NCBI GenBank assembly: GCA_038230775.1
Contig: JBBRMQ010000060.1
Coordinates: 1 to 19,132 of the forward strand
Source of the DNA: JBBRMQ01 sp038230775
Lineage (GTDB): Bacteria > Acidobacteriota > Thermoanaerobaculia > Gp7-AA8
Direction of reading: 5' to 3'
Length of the DNA: 19,132 nt
Shown here: positions 12,694-19,132 of the stretch, one piece after another
Layout: every line of letters starts with the position of its first letter
Numbering within the stretch: the stretch's first letter is position 1
Translations under genes and position numbers: made by a program
Notes under the pieces: generated by a model
Seen by the model: the letters and a program-made list of their open reading frames with translations, nothing else
Told to the model about the DNA's origin: nothing
Databases searched by the model: none

Positions 12694-14642
12694 TCGAACC
12701 GCAGCACCATCACCGTACGATCGTCGTCCGCCGGCCGCGTACCGCAATGGCGCGCCACGGCATCGAGGATCGTGTCGCGCAGTCCGGAGGGAGATCGATC
12801 GGGCGCCGCCGCGAGCAGCGATTCGAGCTGCGTGAATCCGAACGGCTCCCCGTTCTGATCCTGCGCCTCGATGATGCCGTCCGAGAGATAGACCACCGCG
12901 TCGCCCTCGCGTAGCTCGACTTCCGCTGTGTGGGTGCGGATCTCGGCGCGCACGCCCAGGGGCAGCGAAGGCACTTCGATCGCGAGGGGACCCTCGTTCT
13001 CGCGGAGCAGGTACGGATAGAGATGTCCGGCGTTCGTGTGGCGAATCGTGCTCCGCTCCAGATCGAAGATCGTGAAGGCCAGCGTCATGAACGCGCGGCG
13101 CTCGGTCGAGCGGTAGACGAGATCGTTGAGGCGATGAAACAGCGAGGTTTCGTCGGCTCCTTCTTCGACCAGAGTCGTCATCGCGGCTTTCACCATCGCC
13201 ATCACGAGGCCGGTCGACAAGCCGTGGCCCGACACGTCGCCGATCGCCACCGCGAGCTTCGACTTGTCGAGATTGAACACGTCGTAGTAGTCGCCGCCGA
13301 TCGAGGTCGTCGGCTCGAAGTGCGCCGAGAATGAAACGCCGCGGAACTTCGGCCCTTCCTTTGGCAGCAGGTTGCGCTGGATCGTGGCGGCGATCGCGAT
13401 CTCGCTCTGCAGCCGCTCCTTCTCCGCCACGTTCGTCAGCAGCGAGGCGATCGACTCCGTCATGTGATCGAACGATTGCGCCATCTCGCCCAGCTGATTC
13501 TGCGGACGCATCCCGATGCGGTAGGTGAAGTCGCCGCGCTCCACCGCTTTGGTGCCCTTCTCGATGCGGTTCACCGCGCGCGTGATGGAGTAGATCAACA
13601 CCGCCGCGAACAACGCCGCCACCATGTACATGAAGAGCAGCAGCGCGGTGATACCGAGGATCACGTTGATGAGGATCTGGATGTAGCGATCGGAACCGGA
13701 GCCGAAGTAAAACTGGAAAAGCGTCGACGCCGGATTGACGATCAGCGTGAAGAGCTGGTGCGTGTCGTCCGGCTTGCCGGTCTCCCAGTCGTTGAGGAGG
13801 CTGAGGTCTCCCCAGATGATCTTGCGGAAGATGGACTTCTTCAGCAGATCGTCGATGTCGCTGTTGTCGTCGACGTCAATGTTGACGCTCGCGTTCTTTT
13901 CTTGCGACGCCGAAAGACGCTTGCCCTCCTGCCTCTTCCTCTCCGACTCGCGGCCGGTGCGGATCATCATTCCCGTGCGATCGGCGAGCTGGGTTCCCCA
14001 CTCCTTGTCGATGGGCTGCACGAATACGACGGTTCTGGCTGGCATCGGAGGTCGTGGGAACTGCCTCGATGCGATGAGCAGCGGCTTGTTCTCCCGCCAC
14101 GCCATTCCGCTGAACGACGTCTCTTTGAGCCAGTGCGGCAGGTTCTCGCCGGTGGCGGCCGCGGTGTCGTAAATCTCGAGCGTCGGCAGCGCGTCGACAG
14201 GCTTGTTCCCTGTCAACCCGTACTCCAGCGCGGCGGACTCCAACTGGCCCAGACTGGCCTGGCGCTCACCGCGCAGCGCGGCATGACTCATCACGCCGGC
14301 GATCATGTAGCCCAGCGTCAGCAGGAGAATCGCGAAGAGAAAGAACGGCAGCACGCCGATCAGGACGTAGCTGAGGAAGAGCCGCCGGCCAACGCGCCAG
14401 AACAGCCGGCGCAGCATCCAGCGCGTGAAGACGGTGAAGGCGTACAGCGTGAGCGCGATGCAGACGAGCGCGGCAAAGAACGTGAGGATGCTCAGCGGCG
14501 CGGTGGAAACGCCCGCATGCCGCACGAGGCGTGCGAGTTGTTCGTCGACGAGGATGACCACGAGCGACACCGCCCAGATGGTGAAGAGGCGTCCGCCGCG
14601 ACGCGTGCGCGGCGTTTCGGGTTCAGGCGGCTGCGGGAGCAT
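12636..14642 (-). CDS. Membrane HAMP-PP2C (RsbU/SpoIIE-type) serine phosphatase
   Basis: The 668-aa protein has hydrophobic helices near 19-37, 50-72, 88-117 and 322-355. An extracytoplasmic sensor region (about 118-320) is followed by a HAMP domain (about 350-405), a short coiled linker (AEKERLQSEIAIAATIQRNLLP) and a PP2C domain. The phosphatase metal sites look intact: GGDYYDVF (Asp451), GDVSGHG (Asp469), SDGI (Asp588) and DDDRT (639-643). Such proteins dephosphorylate anti-anti-sigma factors in partner-switching stress pathways; no such partner is encoded nearby. QRNLLP is the usual linker of RsbU-like proteins. It starts downstream of a cruciform element and lacks a visible ribosome binding site. 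Its 3' end overlaps the transglycosylase gene by 58 bp. Confidence 0.92.
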   Translation of the reverse strand: MLPQPPEPETPRTRRGGRLFTIWAVSLVVILVDEQLARLVRHAGVSTAPLSILTFFAALVCIALTLYAFTVFTRWMLRRLFWRVGRRLFLSYVLIGVLPFFLFAILLLTLGYMIAGVMSHAALRGERQASLGQLESAALEYGLTGNKPVDALPTLEIYDTAAATGENLPHWLKETSFSGMAWRENKPLLIASRQFPRPPMPARTVVFVQPIDKEWGTQLADRTGMMIRTGRESERKRQEGKRLSASQEKNASVNIDVDDNSDIDDLLKKSIFRKIIWGDLSLLNDWETGKPDDTHQLFTLIVNPASTLFQFYFGSGSDRYIQILINVILGITALLLFMYMVAALFAAVLIYSITRAVNRIEKGTKAVERGDFTYRIGMRPQNQLGEMAQSFDHMTESIASLLTNVAEKERLQSEIAIAATIQRNLLPKEGPKFRGVSFSAHFEPTTSIGGDYYDVFNLDKSKLAVAIGDVSGHGLSTGLVMAMVKAAMTTLVEEGADETSLFHRLNDLVYRSTERRAFMTLAFTIFDLERSTIRHTNAGHLYPYLLRENEGPLAIEVPSLPLGVRAEIRTHTAEVELREGDAVVYLSDGIIEAQDQNGEPFGFTQLESLLAAAPDRSPSGLRDTILDAVARHCGTRPADDDRTVMVLRFDQFRPAIAPAAELAEAVAV

Positions 14643-14651
14643 CAGTTAAAG

Positions 14652-14657
14652 GTTATA
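14652..14657 (-). promoter_or_regulatory. Possible -10 element before the phosphatase gene
   Basis: On the minus strand the sequence reads TATAAC, 5/6 to the consensus, about 9 nt before the ATG at 14642. No good -35 is seen at the usual distance (TCAACC, 3/6). If used, the transcript would start about at the ATG, and no Shine-Dalgarno is present, which would fit a leaderless mRNA. Weak evidence. Confidence 0.22.
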
Positions 14658-14685
14658 CGCCGAAAACGACCATTGGTTGACCGAC

Positions 14686-14779
14686 GTTGCAGGTTACGGT
14701 TTCGGTGTGCTGAGCCGGCTCTCAACCGGCGGCGCGCGAGCGAAGAGCTCGCGCAGCACACAAACCGTGCAACCTGAAC
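14686..14779. repeat. Cruciform element with two inner hairpins
   Basis: Outer arms 14686-14712 and 14754-14779 pair imperfectly (GTGTGCTG with CAGCACAC, then AGGTT and CGGTTT blocks with gaps). Inside are two hairpins: GCCGG/CCGGC (14714-14718/14726-14730, 7-nt loop) and a perfect 8-bp stem GCGCGAGC/GCTCGCGC (14734-14741/14747-14754, 5-nt loop). The element fills the gap between the export operon and the phosphatase gene. It may terminate the operon or be a REP/MITE-like repeat; no T-run is seen. Confidence 0.7.
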
Positions 14780-14789
14780 AAGCGACGAA

Positions 14790-15929
14790 TCAGATTTCTC
14801 TCAGCGCTCGTGTGATCGGCTTCCTTGCTGCGCTGATCGCCGGCAGCAACCCGCCGACGATCCCCGCGATGAGCGCGATCATGATCGCCCGCAGCGCCAA
14901 CGGCGGATCCACCCGGAAACTGAACGCCACCTCGGAAAACGTGTTCCAGTTGGTGGTGCCGGTCGAGATGCCGTTGATCGGAAGCGAGAGCAGAACGCCC
15001 GCGATTCCGCCAAGCAAGGCGACAAATGCGCTCTCGATGAGAACGGTGGCGATGACGGTTCGCCGCTGGAACCCGAGCGCTCGCAGCGTGGCCAGCTCGC
15101 GCGTTCGCGAGGCGATGGCGGAGAACATCGTGTTCATCGTGCCGAGGACTGCGCCGAACATCATGAAGAGCGTGACGATGCCGACGAGAATCTTGATGCC
15201 GAGCAGTCCCTGCGTCTGGTCCGCGTAGTACTGGTACTCGCTCTTCACTGCCAGCTTCAGGCGATTGTCGTTCTTGATCGCGTTCTTGATGTCGTTGAAC
15301 GCTTTGGAATCAACGGGTTTCACAACCACCGAAGAGTACTGATCGCGTTTGCGCGCGTTGCCGAGAAAGTCGGCATCGGTCCACATCTCCGAGTCGAAGG
15401 CCGGTCCGTCGGCCTCGAAGAGTCCGACGACGTTGTACTTCTGCGGACCGAACTGGAACGAGTCGCCGACGTTGCAGTTCACGAAGCGGTTCGCGACGCG
15501 TTTCGCTACGATCAGCTCGTTGACGCCGGGCTTGAACATTCGTCCTTCGACCAGCTTCACGTACGGCCGCAGCTGAAACGCCGCCGGCGTGACGCCCCGG
15601 ACGGTAACGTTCGACCCCTTCGGGTTGTCCTTCTTCGGCAGCTTGAAAAGGATCACGAGCTCGGGCGAGATCGCGCTCACGCCGGGCATCGCGCGGATGA
15701 TCCGGAACGCGTCCTTGGTCACCCAGCTCGACAACTCGGCTTCCGCGCCCTCGCGCATCACCATCAGGTTCTCGGTCGATCCGGACGAAACGGTCGCTTT
15801 GGTAACGCCGTTGTTCAGCGCCATCATCGACACCATGACGCCGATGACGACGCCGATGCCCAGGATCGACATGAGGGTCGAAACCTGGCGCGCCCGGAGA
15901 TTGCCAATGTTGTAGCGAAGCGGAATCAT
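14790..15929 (-). CDS. ABC transporter permease, MacB/FtsX type (second of two)
   Basis: The 379-aa protein begins MIPLRYNIGNLRARQVSTL and has one N-terminal membrane helix (about 17-38), a large periplasmic domain (about 45-250), and three C-terminal membrane helices, the FtsX/MacB permease plan. The helix after VTLFMMFGAVLGTMNTMFSAI ends with SRTRELATLRALGFQRR, the conserved coupling motif facing the ATPase. It ends in ARKPITRALREI. The start overlaps the upstream permease stop by one base (TGATG). With that permease it probably forms a heterodimeric transporter, as in DevBCA-type exporters, that acts on substrates in the periplasm or outer membrane; the substrate is unknown. Confidence 0.9.
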   Translation of the reverse strand: MIPLRYNIGNLRARQVSTLMSILGIGVVIGVMVSMMALNNGVTKATVSSGSTENLMVMREGAEAELSSWVTKDAFRIIRAMPGVSAISPELVILFKLPKKDNPKGSNVTVRGVTPAAFQLRPYVKLVEGRMFKPGVNELIVAKRVANRFVNCNVGDSFQFGPQKYNVVGLFEADGPAFDSEMWTDADFLGNARKRDQYSSVVVKPVDSKAFNDIKNAIKNDNRLKLAVKSEYQYYADQTQGLLGIKILVGIVTLFMMFGAVLGTMNTMFSAIASRTRELATLRALGFQRRTVIATVLIESAFVALLGGIAGVLLSLPINGISTGTTNWNTFSEVAFSFRVDPPLALRAIMIALIAGIVGGLLPAISAARKPITRALREI

Positions 15930-17071
15930 CAGACCACCCTCCGCATGCCGTCGACGACGCGGACCCGCGTCGCGCGGAACGCCGGCAAGCCGCCGGCCAG
16001 AATTCCCACCACGCCGGCGACGGCGATGCAGATCGCCATCGCGCGCGGATAGATCGTGAAGTTGATCAGGAAGCCCTGCGTCACCTTGGCCATGTTCACG
16101 AACGAAAACAGGAGACGCCCTCCGAGGACGCCGAGCGTTCCGCCGATGAGCGTGAGAAGCGCGAACTCGATCAGCATGAGCCTGAGCACCAGCCCGGATT
16201 CAAAACCGATCGCTTTCAGCACGGAGATCTCGACGATGCGCTCGCGCGCCGACATGCTCATCGTGATCGCCGCCAGCAGGATCACCATGAACACAGCGCA
16301 CGTGCTGACCGCGGTGAAGAGCAGCTTGACGTTGCCCATCATCGCGATGAACGTGCGCTGAAACTCCTTCTCGGTGAAGGTTTCGGTCGGCGCGTCGGTG
16401 TTCTTGAACATGGCGTCGATCTGCTGGCTGATCGATGACATCTGATTTGGATCCTTGACCATCACCCAGATCATGTCCGCGCCGGACGGATTGCCGATCG
16501 ACTCCTGAAAGTAGTCCATGTGGAAGTAGAGCGCGGAGGTGTTGACCGGATGGTCGTACACCGCGCGGATCGTGATCTCCGGATCGAAGGGAAAGATCTG
16601 TCGCGTCAGCGTGATGCGATCCCCGATCTTCCAGTTGAAGCGCTTCATGAGCTCCGGGCCGACGATGGCGCCGCGGCGGTCTGCTTGAAAGTCGGCCAAC
16701 TGCTTCGGATCGACCTTGTAGTCGGGGAAGACGCTCGTCCACTTGTTGTGATCGACGGCGAAGTTCGCGAAGAAGTTCTTCTTGTCTTTGTAATACGCGC
16801 CGATCCACTGCATCTTGGCCGTGTCCCCGACGCCGGGAACCTGCAGAATCTTCGCCTCGTGCGAGAACGGAAGAAAGTTCACGAGCGAGATCGCCGACTG
16901 CACCGCCAGGCGGTTGTAGCCGTCGCCCATCTCCGACGCGCGGTCGAAGTTCTCCAGGATCGAAAGCAACGTGGCGACGAAAAAGAAGATCGCCGCCATG
17001 AGCAGCATCGTGAGCGCGGCGCGCGACTTATTGCGAAAGAGGTTGCGGCGGATGAGCGTAGCGAATTTCAT
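15929..17071 (-). CDS. ABC transporter permease, MacB/FtsX type (first of two)
   Basis: The 380-aa protein starts MKFATLIRRNLFRNKSRAAL and has the same plan as its downstream neighbour: N-terminal helix (about 18-38), periplasmic domain, and three C-terminal helices around 255-365. The coupling segment SARERIVEISVLKAIGFESG is clear, and it ends RATRVRVVDGMRRVV. It differs in sequence from the second permease, so the pair is not a recent duplication. The ATG overlaps the ATPase stop as ATGA. MacB normally fuses permease and ATPase; here they are separate genes, as in LolCDE and DevBCA systems. Confidence 0.9.
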   Translation of the reverse strand: MKFATLIRRNLFRNKSRAALTMLLMAAIFFFVATLLSILENFDRASEMGDGYNRLAVQSAISLVNFLPFSHEAKILQVPGVGDTAKMQWIGAYYKDKKNFFANFAVDHNKWTSVFPDYKVDPKQLADFQADRRGAIVGPELMKRFNWKIGDRITLTRQIFPFDPEITIRAVYDHPVNTSALYFHMDYFQESIGNPSGADMIWVMVKDPNQMSSISQQIDAMFKNTDAPTETFTEKEFQRTFIAMMGNVKLLFTAVSTCAVFMVILLAAITMSMSARERIVEISVLKAIGFESGLVLRLMLIEFALLTLIGGTLGVLGGRLLFSFVNMAKVTQGFLINFTIYPRAMAICIAVAGVVGILAGGLPAFRATRVRVVDGMRRVV

Positions 17072-17769
17072 ACGTGCGCCGCCGCCGCTTCCGTCATCTC
17101 GACGAGCAGCCCCTTCTCCAGATGAAGCGTTCGAAGTGCGTGCTGCGCGGCTTTCGGATCGTGCGTGACCATCACGATCGTCTTCTGGAATTCGGAATTG
17201 AGCCGCTGCAACAGGTCGAGCGTTTCCGCAGCATTCTTCGCATCGAGGTCGCCCGTTGGCTCATCCGCGACCAGGAGCGTGGGGTCGTTGACGACCGCGC
17301 GTGCAATCGCGACGCGCTGTTCCTGACCGCCGGAGAGCTGCCGCGGAAAGTGAAAGATGCGGTCGCCGAGGCCGACGATCTCGAGGGCGGTCATGACGTG
17401 CTCGCGCCGCTGCTTCTTGTTCAGTTTCGTCAGCAGCAGCGGCAGCTCGACGTTCTCGAACGCATTCAGAACCGGGATGAGGTTGTACATCTGGAAGATG
17501 AATCCGACGTGACGCGCGCGCCAGGCTGCGAGCGCGGTCTCGCTGAAGCGCGAGATCTCTTTTCCTTCCACGATGATCTTGCCGCCAGTAGGACGGTCGA
17601 TTCCCGCGATGAGATTGAGCAGCGTCGTCTTGCCGGAGCCTGACGGACCCATCAACGCGAGGAAGTCGCCGCGCGGAACGTCGACCGTGACGCCATTCAA
17701 GACGGGAACGTCGAATTCGTCGCGCTTGTAGACCTTGCGAACATCCTGAATCTCCACCAACGGTTCCAT
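17068..17769 (-). CDS. ABC transporter ATP-binding protein, LolD/MacB type
   Basis: The 233-aa ATPase shows Walker A GPSGSGKT (41-48), Q-loop Gln93 (FIFQMYNLIP), signature LSGGQ (145-149; followed by EQR where QQR is usual), Walker B LLVADE with Glu170, D-loop GDLD and switch His203 (VTHD). The Q-loop FQMYNLIP and RARHVGFIFQ are typical of the MacB/LolD subfamily. The ATG at 17769 with GGAG immediately upstream is preferred; the frame extends 13 codons further upstream into a GGGCTGAAGCCC repeat. It overlaps the first permease by ATGA, so the export genes are translationally coupled. Confidence 0.93.
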   Translation of the reverse strand: MEPLVEIQDVRKVYKRDEFDVPVLNGVTVDVPRGDFLALMGPSGSGKTTLLNLIAGIDRPTGGKIIVEGKEISRFSETALAAWRARHVGFIFQMYNLIPVLNAFENVELPLLLTKLNKKQRREHVMTALEIVGLGDRIFHFPRQLSGGQEQRVAIARAVVNDPTLLVADEPTGDLDAKNAAETLDLLQRLNSEFQKTIVMVTHDPKAAQHALRTLHLEKGLLVEMTEAAAAHV

Positions 17770-17778
17770 AACTCTCCT

Positions 17779-17872
17779 CGGGCTGAAGCCCGGTTCAACA
17801 TTCAGCAAGTGCGTCCAAACCTCGCAAGCAGGAATGAGGTTCAGGCGCCTTGTGGCGTCGGGCTTCAGCCCG
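17779..17872. repeat. Inverted pair of GGGCTGAAGCCC palindromes
   Basis: CGGGCTGAAGCCCG (17779-17792) and its exact reverse complement (17859-17872) face each other 66 bp apart; each is also a near palindrome. Between them is a small hairpin CGCC/GGCG (about 17845-17857). The right copy carries the stop codon of the membrane-fusion protein gene, and the left overlaps the upstream region of the ATPase gene. Similar GGGCTGAAGCCC motifs are, from memory, common intergenic repeats in Acidobacteriota-type genomes. Confidence 0.7.
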
Positions 17873-19037
17873 CTTCATTCAAACGAACGAGCTGTCCCTC
17901 TTTCAGTCGATCGGGATTGTCGGTGACGATCCGATCGCCCTCGCGAAGACCGCTCGTGATCTCGATCCTGTTCTCGCGCTTCAACCCCGTCGTGACGCGA
18001 CGCCACGCGACATGACTCGCCGCATCGACGACCGCGACGCGACCATCGAGGATCGCCGAAGACGCAAGCCACAGCCGCGCGGGCTCGTGGAGCTCCGCCT
18101 CGCTGCGCGCCGTCTGAAGGAAGCTGGCCGTCGCGCTCATCTCCGGCAGCAGTCGCTCGCCGGGATTGAGAATCTTGATCTTCACCTTGACCGTCGCCTT
18201 TGCACGGTCCGCGGTCGGGATGATCTGGCGCAACACGCCATTCCACTTCTGCCCCGGAAAGGCATCGACGGTGACCTCTGCAGGCTGCCCTTCGTGGATC
18301 TGGCCGATGCTGCCTTCGTTGACGTCAGCCTCGACTTCGAGTGTGTTCAGGTCGACGAGCGTGCAGATCGCGCCGGCTGGCAGCGTACCGGAGACCTGAC
18401 CGAGCGTCACCGACGAGATCACCTCGCCGACTTCGGTGTTCTTCGTCGCGATCGTTCCGGAGAACGGCGCGCGGACGACCATGTCGCCCATGTTGATCTG
18501 AATCTGCGCCACGCGTGCGCGCGCCTGTTTCAGCGTCGACTCCGCCCCGTCGAGAAGCGTCCTGCTGGTGACGCCCTGTTTGAACATCGCCGCCTGCCGC
18601 TCGTACTCGCGTTCGGCGTTCGACAGCGCGGCGTTCGATTCGTCGAGTTGCGCCTGCATGTTCGTGCTCTCGAGCACGGCGAGAACGTCGCCGCGATTGA
18701 CCTTGTCGCCGACGTCGAAATTGAGACGCACGACCTTGCCCGAGATCTTCGGCGTGATCTTCGATTGCTTGTTGGCGACGAGATACCCGGTCGCCGCCAG
18801 AAGCGGCGCATTCGCCACGTTGACAGCCGGCTTCAACACCACCGTCTCGACCACCGGCGCCTGACGCGGCACGACCAGCTTCGTGTAAACCGCCCACCCA
18901 GCGAGCAGGAGCACGACGATGGCGATGATCCACCCGGCGATGGCGCCGATGGGCACACGCCGCCCTTCCACTTCTTGATCACGATGGATGCGGAGCGCAG
19001 CGAGATCGGGTCTCGGACGGGGATCGGTGGCCGACAT
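17865..19037 (-). CDS. Membrane-fusion (HlyD/MacA-type) protein of the export operon
   Basis: The 390-aa periplasmic adaptor has an N-terminal cytoplasmic segment, one membrane helix (about 30-50, IAGWIIAIVVLLLAGWAVY), a split lipoyl domain (KISGKVVRLNFDVGDKVNRGDVLAVLES before the hairpin, VVRAPFSGTIATKNTEVGEVIS after), a coiled-coil hairpin (about 125-195), a beta-barrel (VEADVNEGSIGQIHEGQPAEVTV) and a membrane-proximal domain. It would link the ABC permeases to an outer-membrane channel, which is not encoded here. The last residues (NEAG) and TGA stop fall in a GGGCTGAAGCCC repeat. It is the first gene of the operon, 95 bp before the ATPase gene. No clear ribosome binding site precedes the ATG at 19037. 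Confidence 0.92.
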   Translation of the reverse strand: MSATDPRPRPDLAALRIHRDQEVEGRRVPIGAIAGWIIAIVVLLLAGWAVYTKLVVPRQAPVVETVVLKPAVNVANAPLLAATGYLVANKQSKITPKISGKVVRLNFDVGDKVNRGDVLAVLESTNMQAQLDESNAALSNAEREYERQAAMFKQGVTSRTLLDGAESTLKQARARVAQIQINMGDMVVRAPFSGTIATKNTEVGEVISSVTLGQVSGTLPAGAICTLVDLNTLEVEADVNEGSIGQIHEGQPAEVTVDAFPGQKWNGVLRQIIPTADRAKATVKVKIKILNPGERLLPEMSATASFLQTARSEAELHEPARLWLASSAILDGRVAVVDAASHVAWRRVTTGLKRENRIEITSGLREGDRIVTDNPDRLKEGQLVRLNEAG

Positions 19038-19049
19038 TGGACGGGGTGG

Positions 19050-19079
19050 ATCATACCTGCGGCTTCGCCGCGTTGTCAG
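19050..19079 (-). promoter_or_regulatory. Possible promoter of the export operon
   Basis: On the minus strand, CTGACA (19079-19074; 5/6 to TTGACA) is 18 bp from TATGAT (19055-19050; 5/6 to TATAAT). The transcript would start near 19043, only a few bases before the ATG, and no Shine-Dalgarno is seen. The -35 hexamer is contributed by the GTTGTCA repeat array, and the spacer contains a GCGGC/GCCGC hairpin. Confidence 0.35.
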
Positions 19080-19132
19080 TTGTCAGTTGTCGGTTGTCAA
19101 AACCTCGGTACCGACAACCGACAACCGAGAAC
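19072..19132. repeat. Inverted GTTGTCA heptamer array (cut by the window end)
   Basis: Four 7-bp units run 19072-19099 (GTTGTCA, GTTGTCA, GTTGTCG, GTTGTCA). After a short centre with CGGTACCG, complementary units CCGACAA, CCGACAA, CCGAGAA run 19111-19131 and may continue beyond the window. A perfect 13-bp stem forms between 19086-19098 and 19113-19125, with a 14-nt loop. It lies upstream of the membrane-fusion protein gene. Confidence 0.85.

Noticed and set aside
13464..14777. 437-codon plus-strand open frame opposite the PP2C phosphatase gene
   Set aside because: The opposite strand has a complete HAMP-PP2C protein; this frame is Arg/His/Glu-rich shadow sequence and runs into the cruciform.
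18988..19003. GAGCGCAGCGAG word inside the membrane-fusion gene, as in the 478-594 insert
   Set aside because: Only about 12 bases match, there is no second arm, and it encodes an ordinary part of the N-terminus; chance is sufficient.

Overview
The window is GC-rich, gene-dense bacterial DNA. It fits an Acidobacteriota-type chromosome: there is a secreted VWA protein of the acidobacterial type, methylmalonyl-CoA epimerase, a CarD-family RNA-polymerase regulator, and abundant GAGCGCAGCGAG-type and GGGCTGAAGCCC-type intergenic palindromes. The phylum is an inference from gene content, not a measurement. No rRNA, tRNA, CRISPR array, phage or transposase gene is visible. No gene-free stretch exceeds 300 bases; the longest is 10797-11025, and it is filled with repeats.

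Layout. 1-3951 (minus strand): a tightly coupled operon read VWA protein, queC, queE, mce, a small conserved-looking protein, then a lipoprotein cut by the window edge. Its first three junctions are 4-base ATGA overlaps. The fourth (mce to the small gene) looks like a former ATGA overlap split by a 117-bp palindromic insert flanked by a 32-bp duplication. 3987-9141: nucleoside salvage genes deoA and deoB on the plus strand, separated by a minus-strand pair (membrane TPR protein and PAP2/IPC-synthase-like membrane phosphatase). deoB is coupled to a secreted protein of unknown function. 9251-12693 (plus strand): carD with a good sigma70-type promoter, lipA, xerD-type recombinase and a lytic transglycosylase. 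12636-14642 (minus): a HAMP-PP2C (RsbU/SpoIIE-type) phosphatase that overlaps the transglycosylase tail to tail. 14790-19037 (minus): a MacAB/DevBCA-like export operon of membrane-fusion protein, ATPase and two FtsX-type permeases.

The part least explained by ordinary genes is the intergenic repeat layer. Four separate short-unit arrays (7- or 8-bp units: AGTTGGGA/AGTTAGGA, GAATGCA, GTTGACG, GTTGTCA) sit between genes. Three of them have sense units followed by reverse-complement units, two with exactly 4+4, so they fold into long hairpins; two of these contain or precede a T-run and look like intrinsic terminators. Separate hairpin families (a 27-bp unit in three copies after lipA, a related hairpin before xerD, a cruciform before the phosphatase gene, GGGCTGAAGCCC pairs before the ABC ATPase) occupy other gaps. 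In two cases the repeat supplies the stop codon of the upstream gene. The arrays resemble the heptanucleotide STRR repeats known from heterocystous cyanobacteria, but are here in a different genomic setting. Together they look like a structured repeat system colonising transcript ends; that role is inference.
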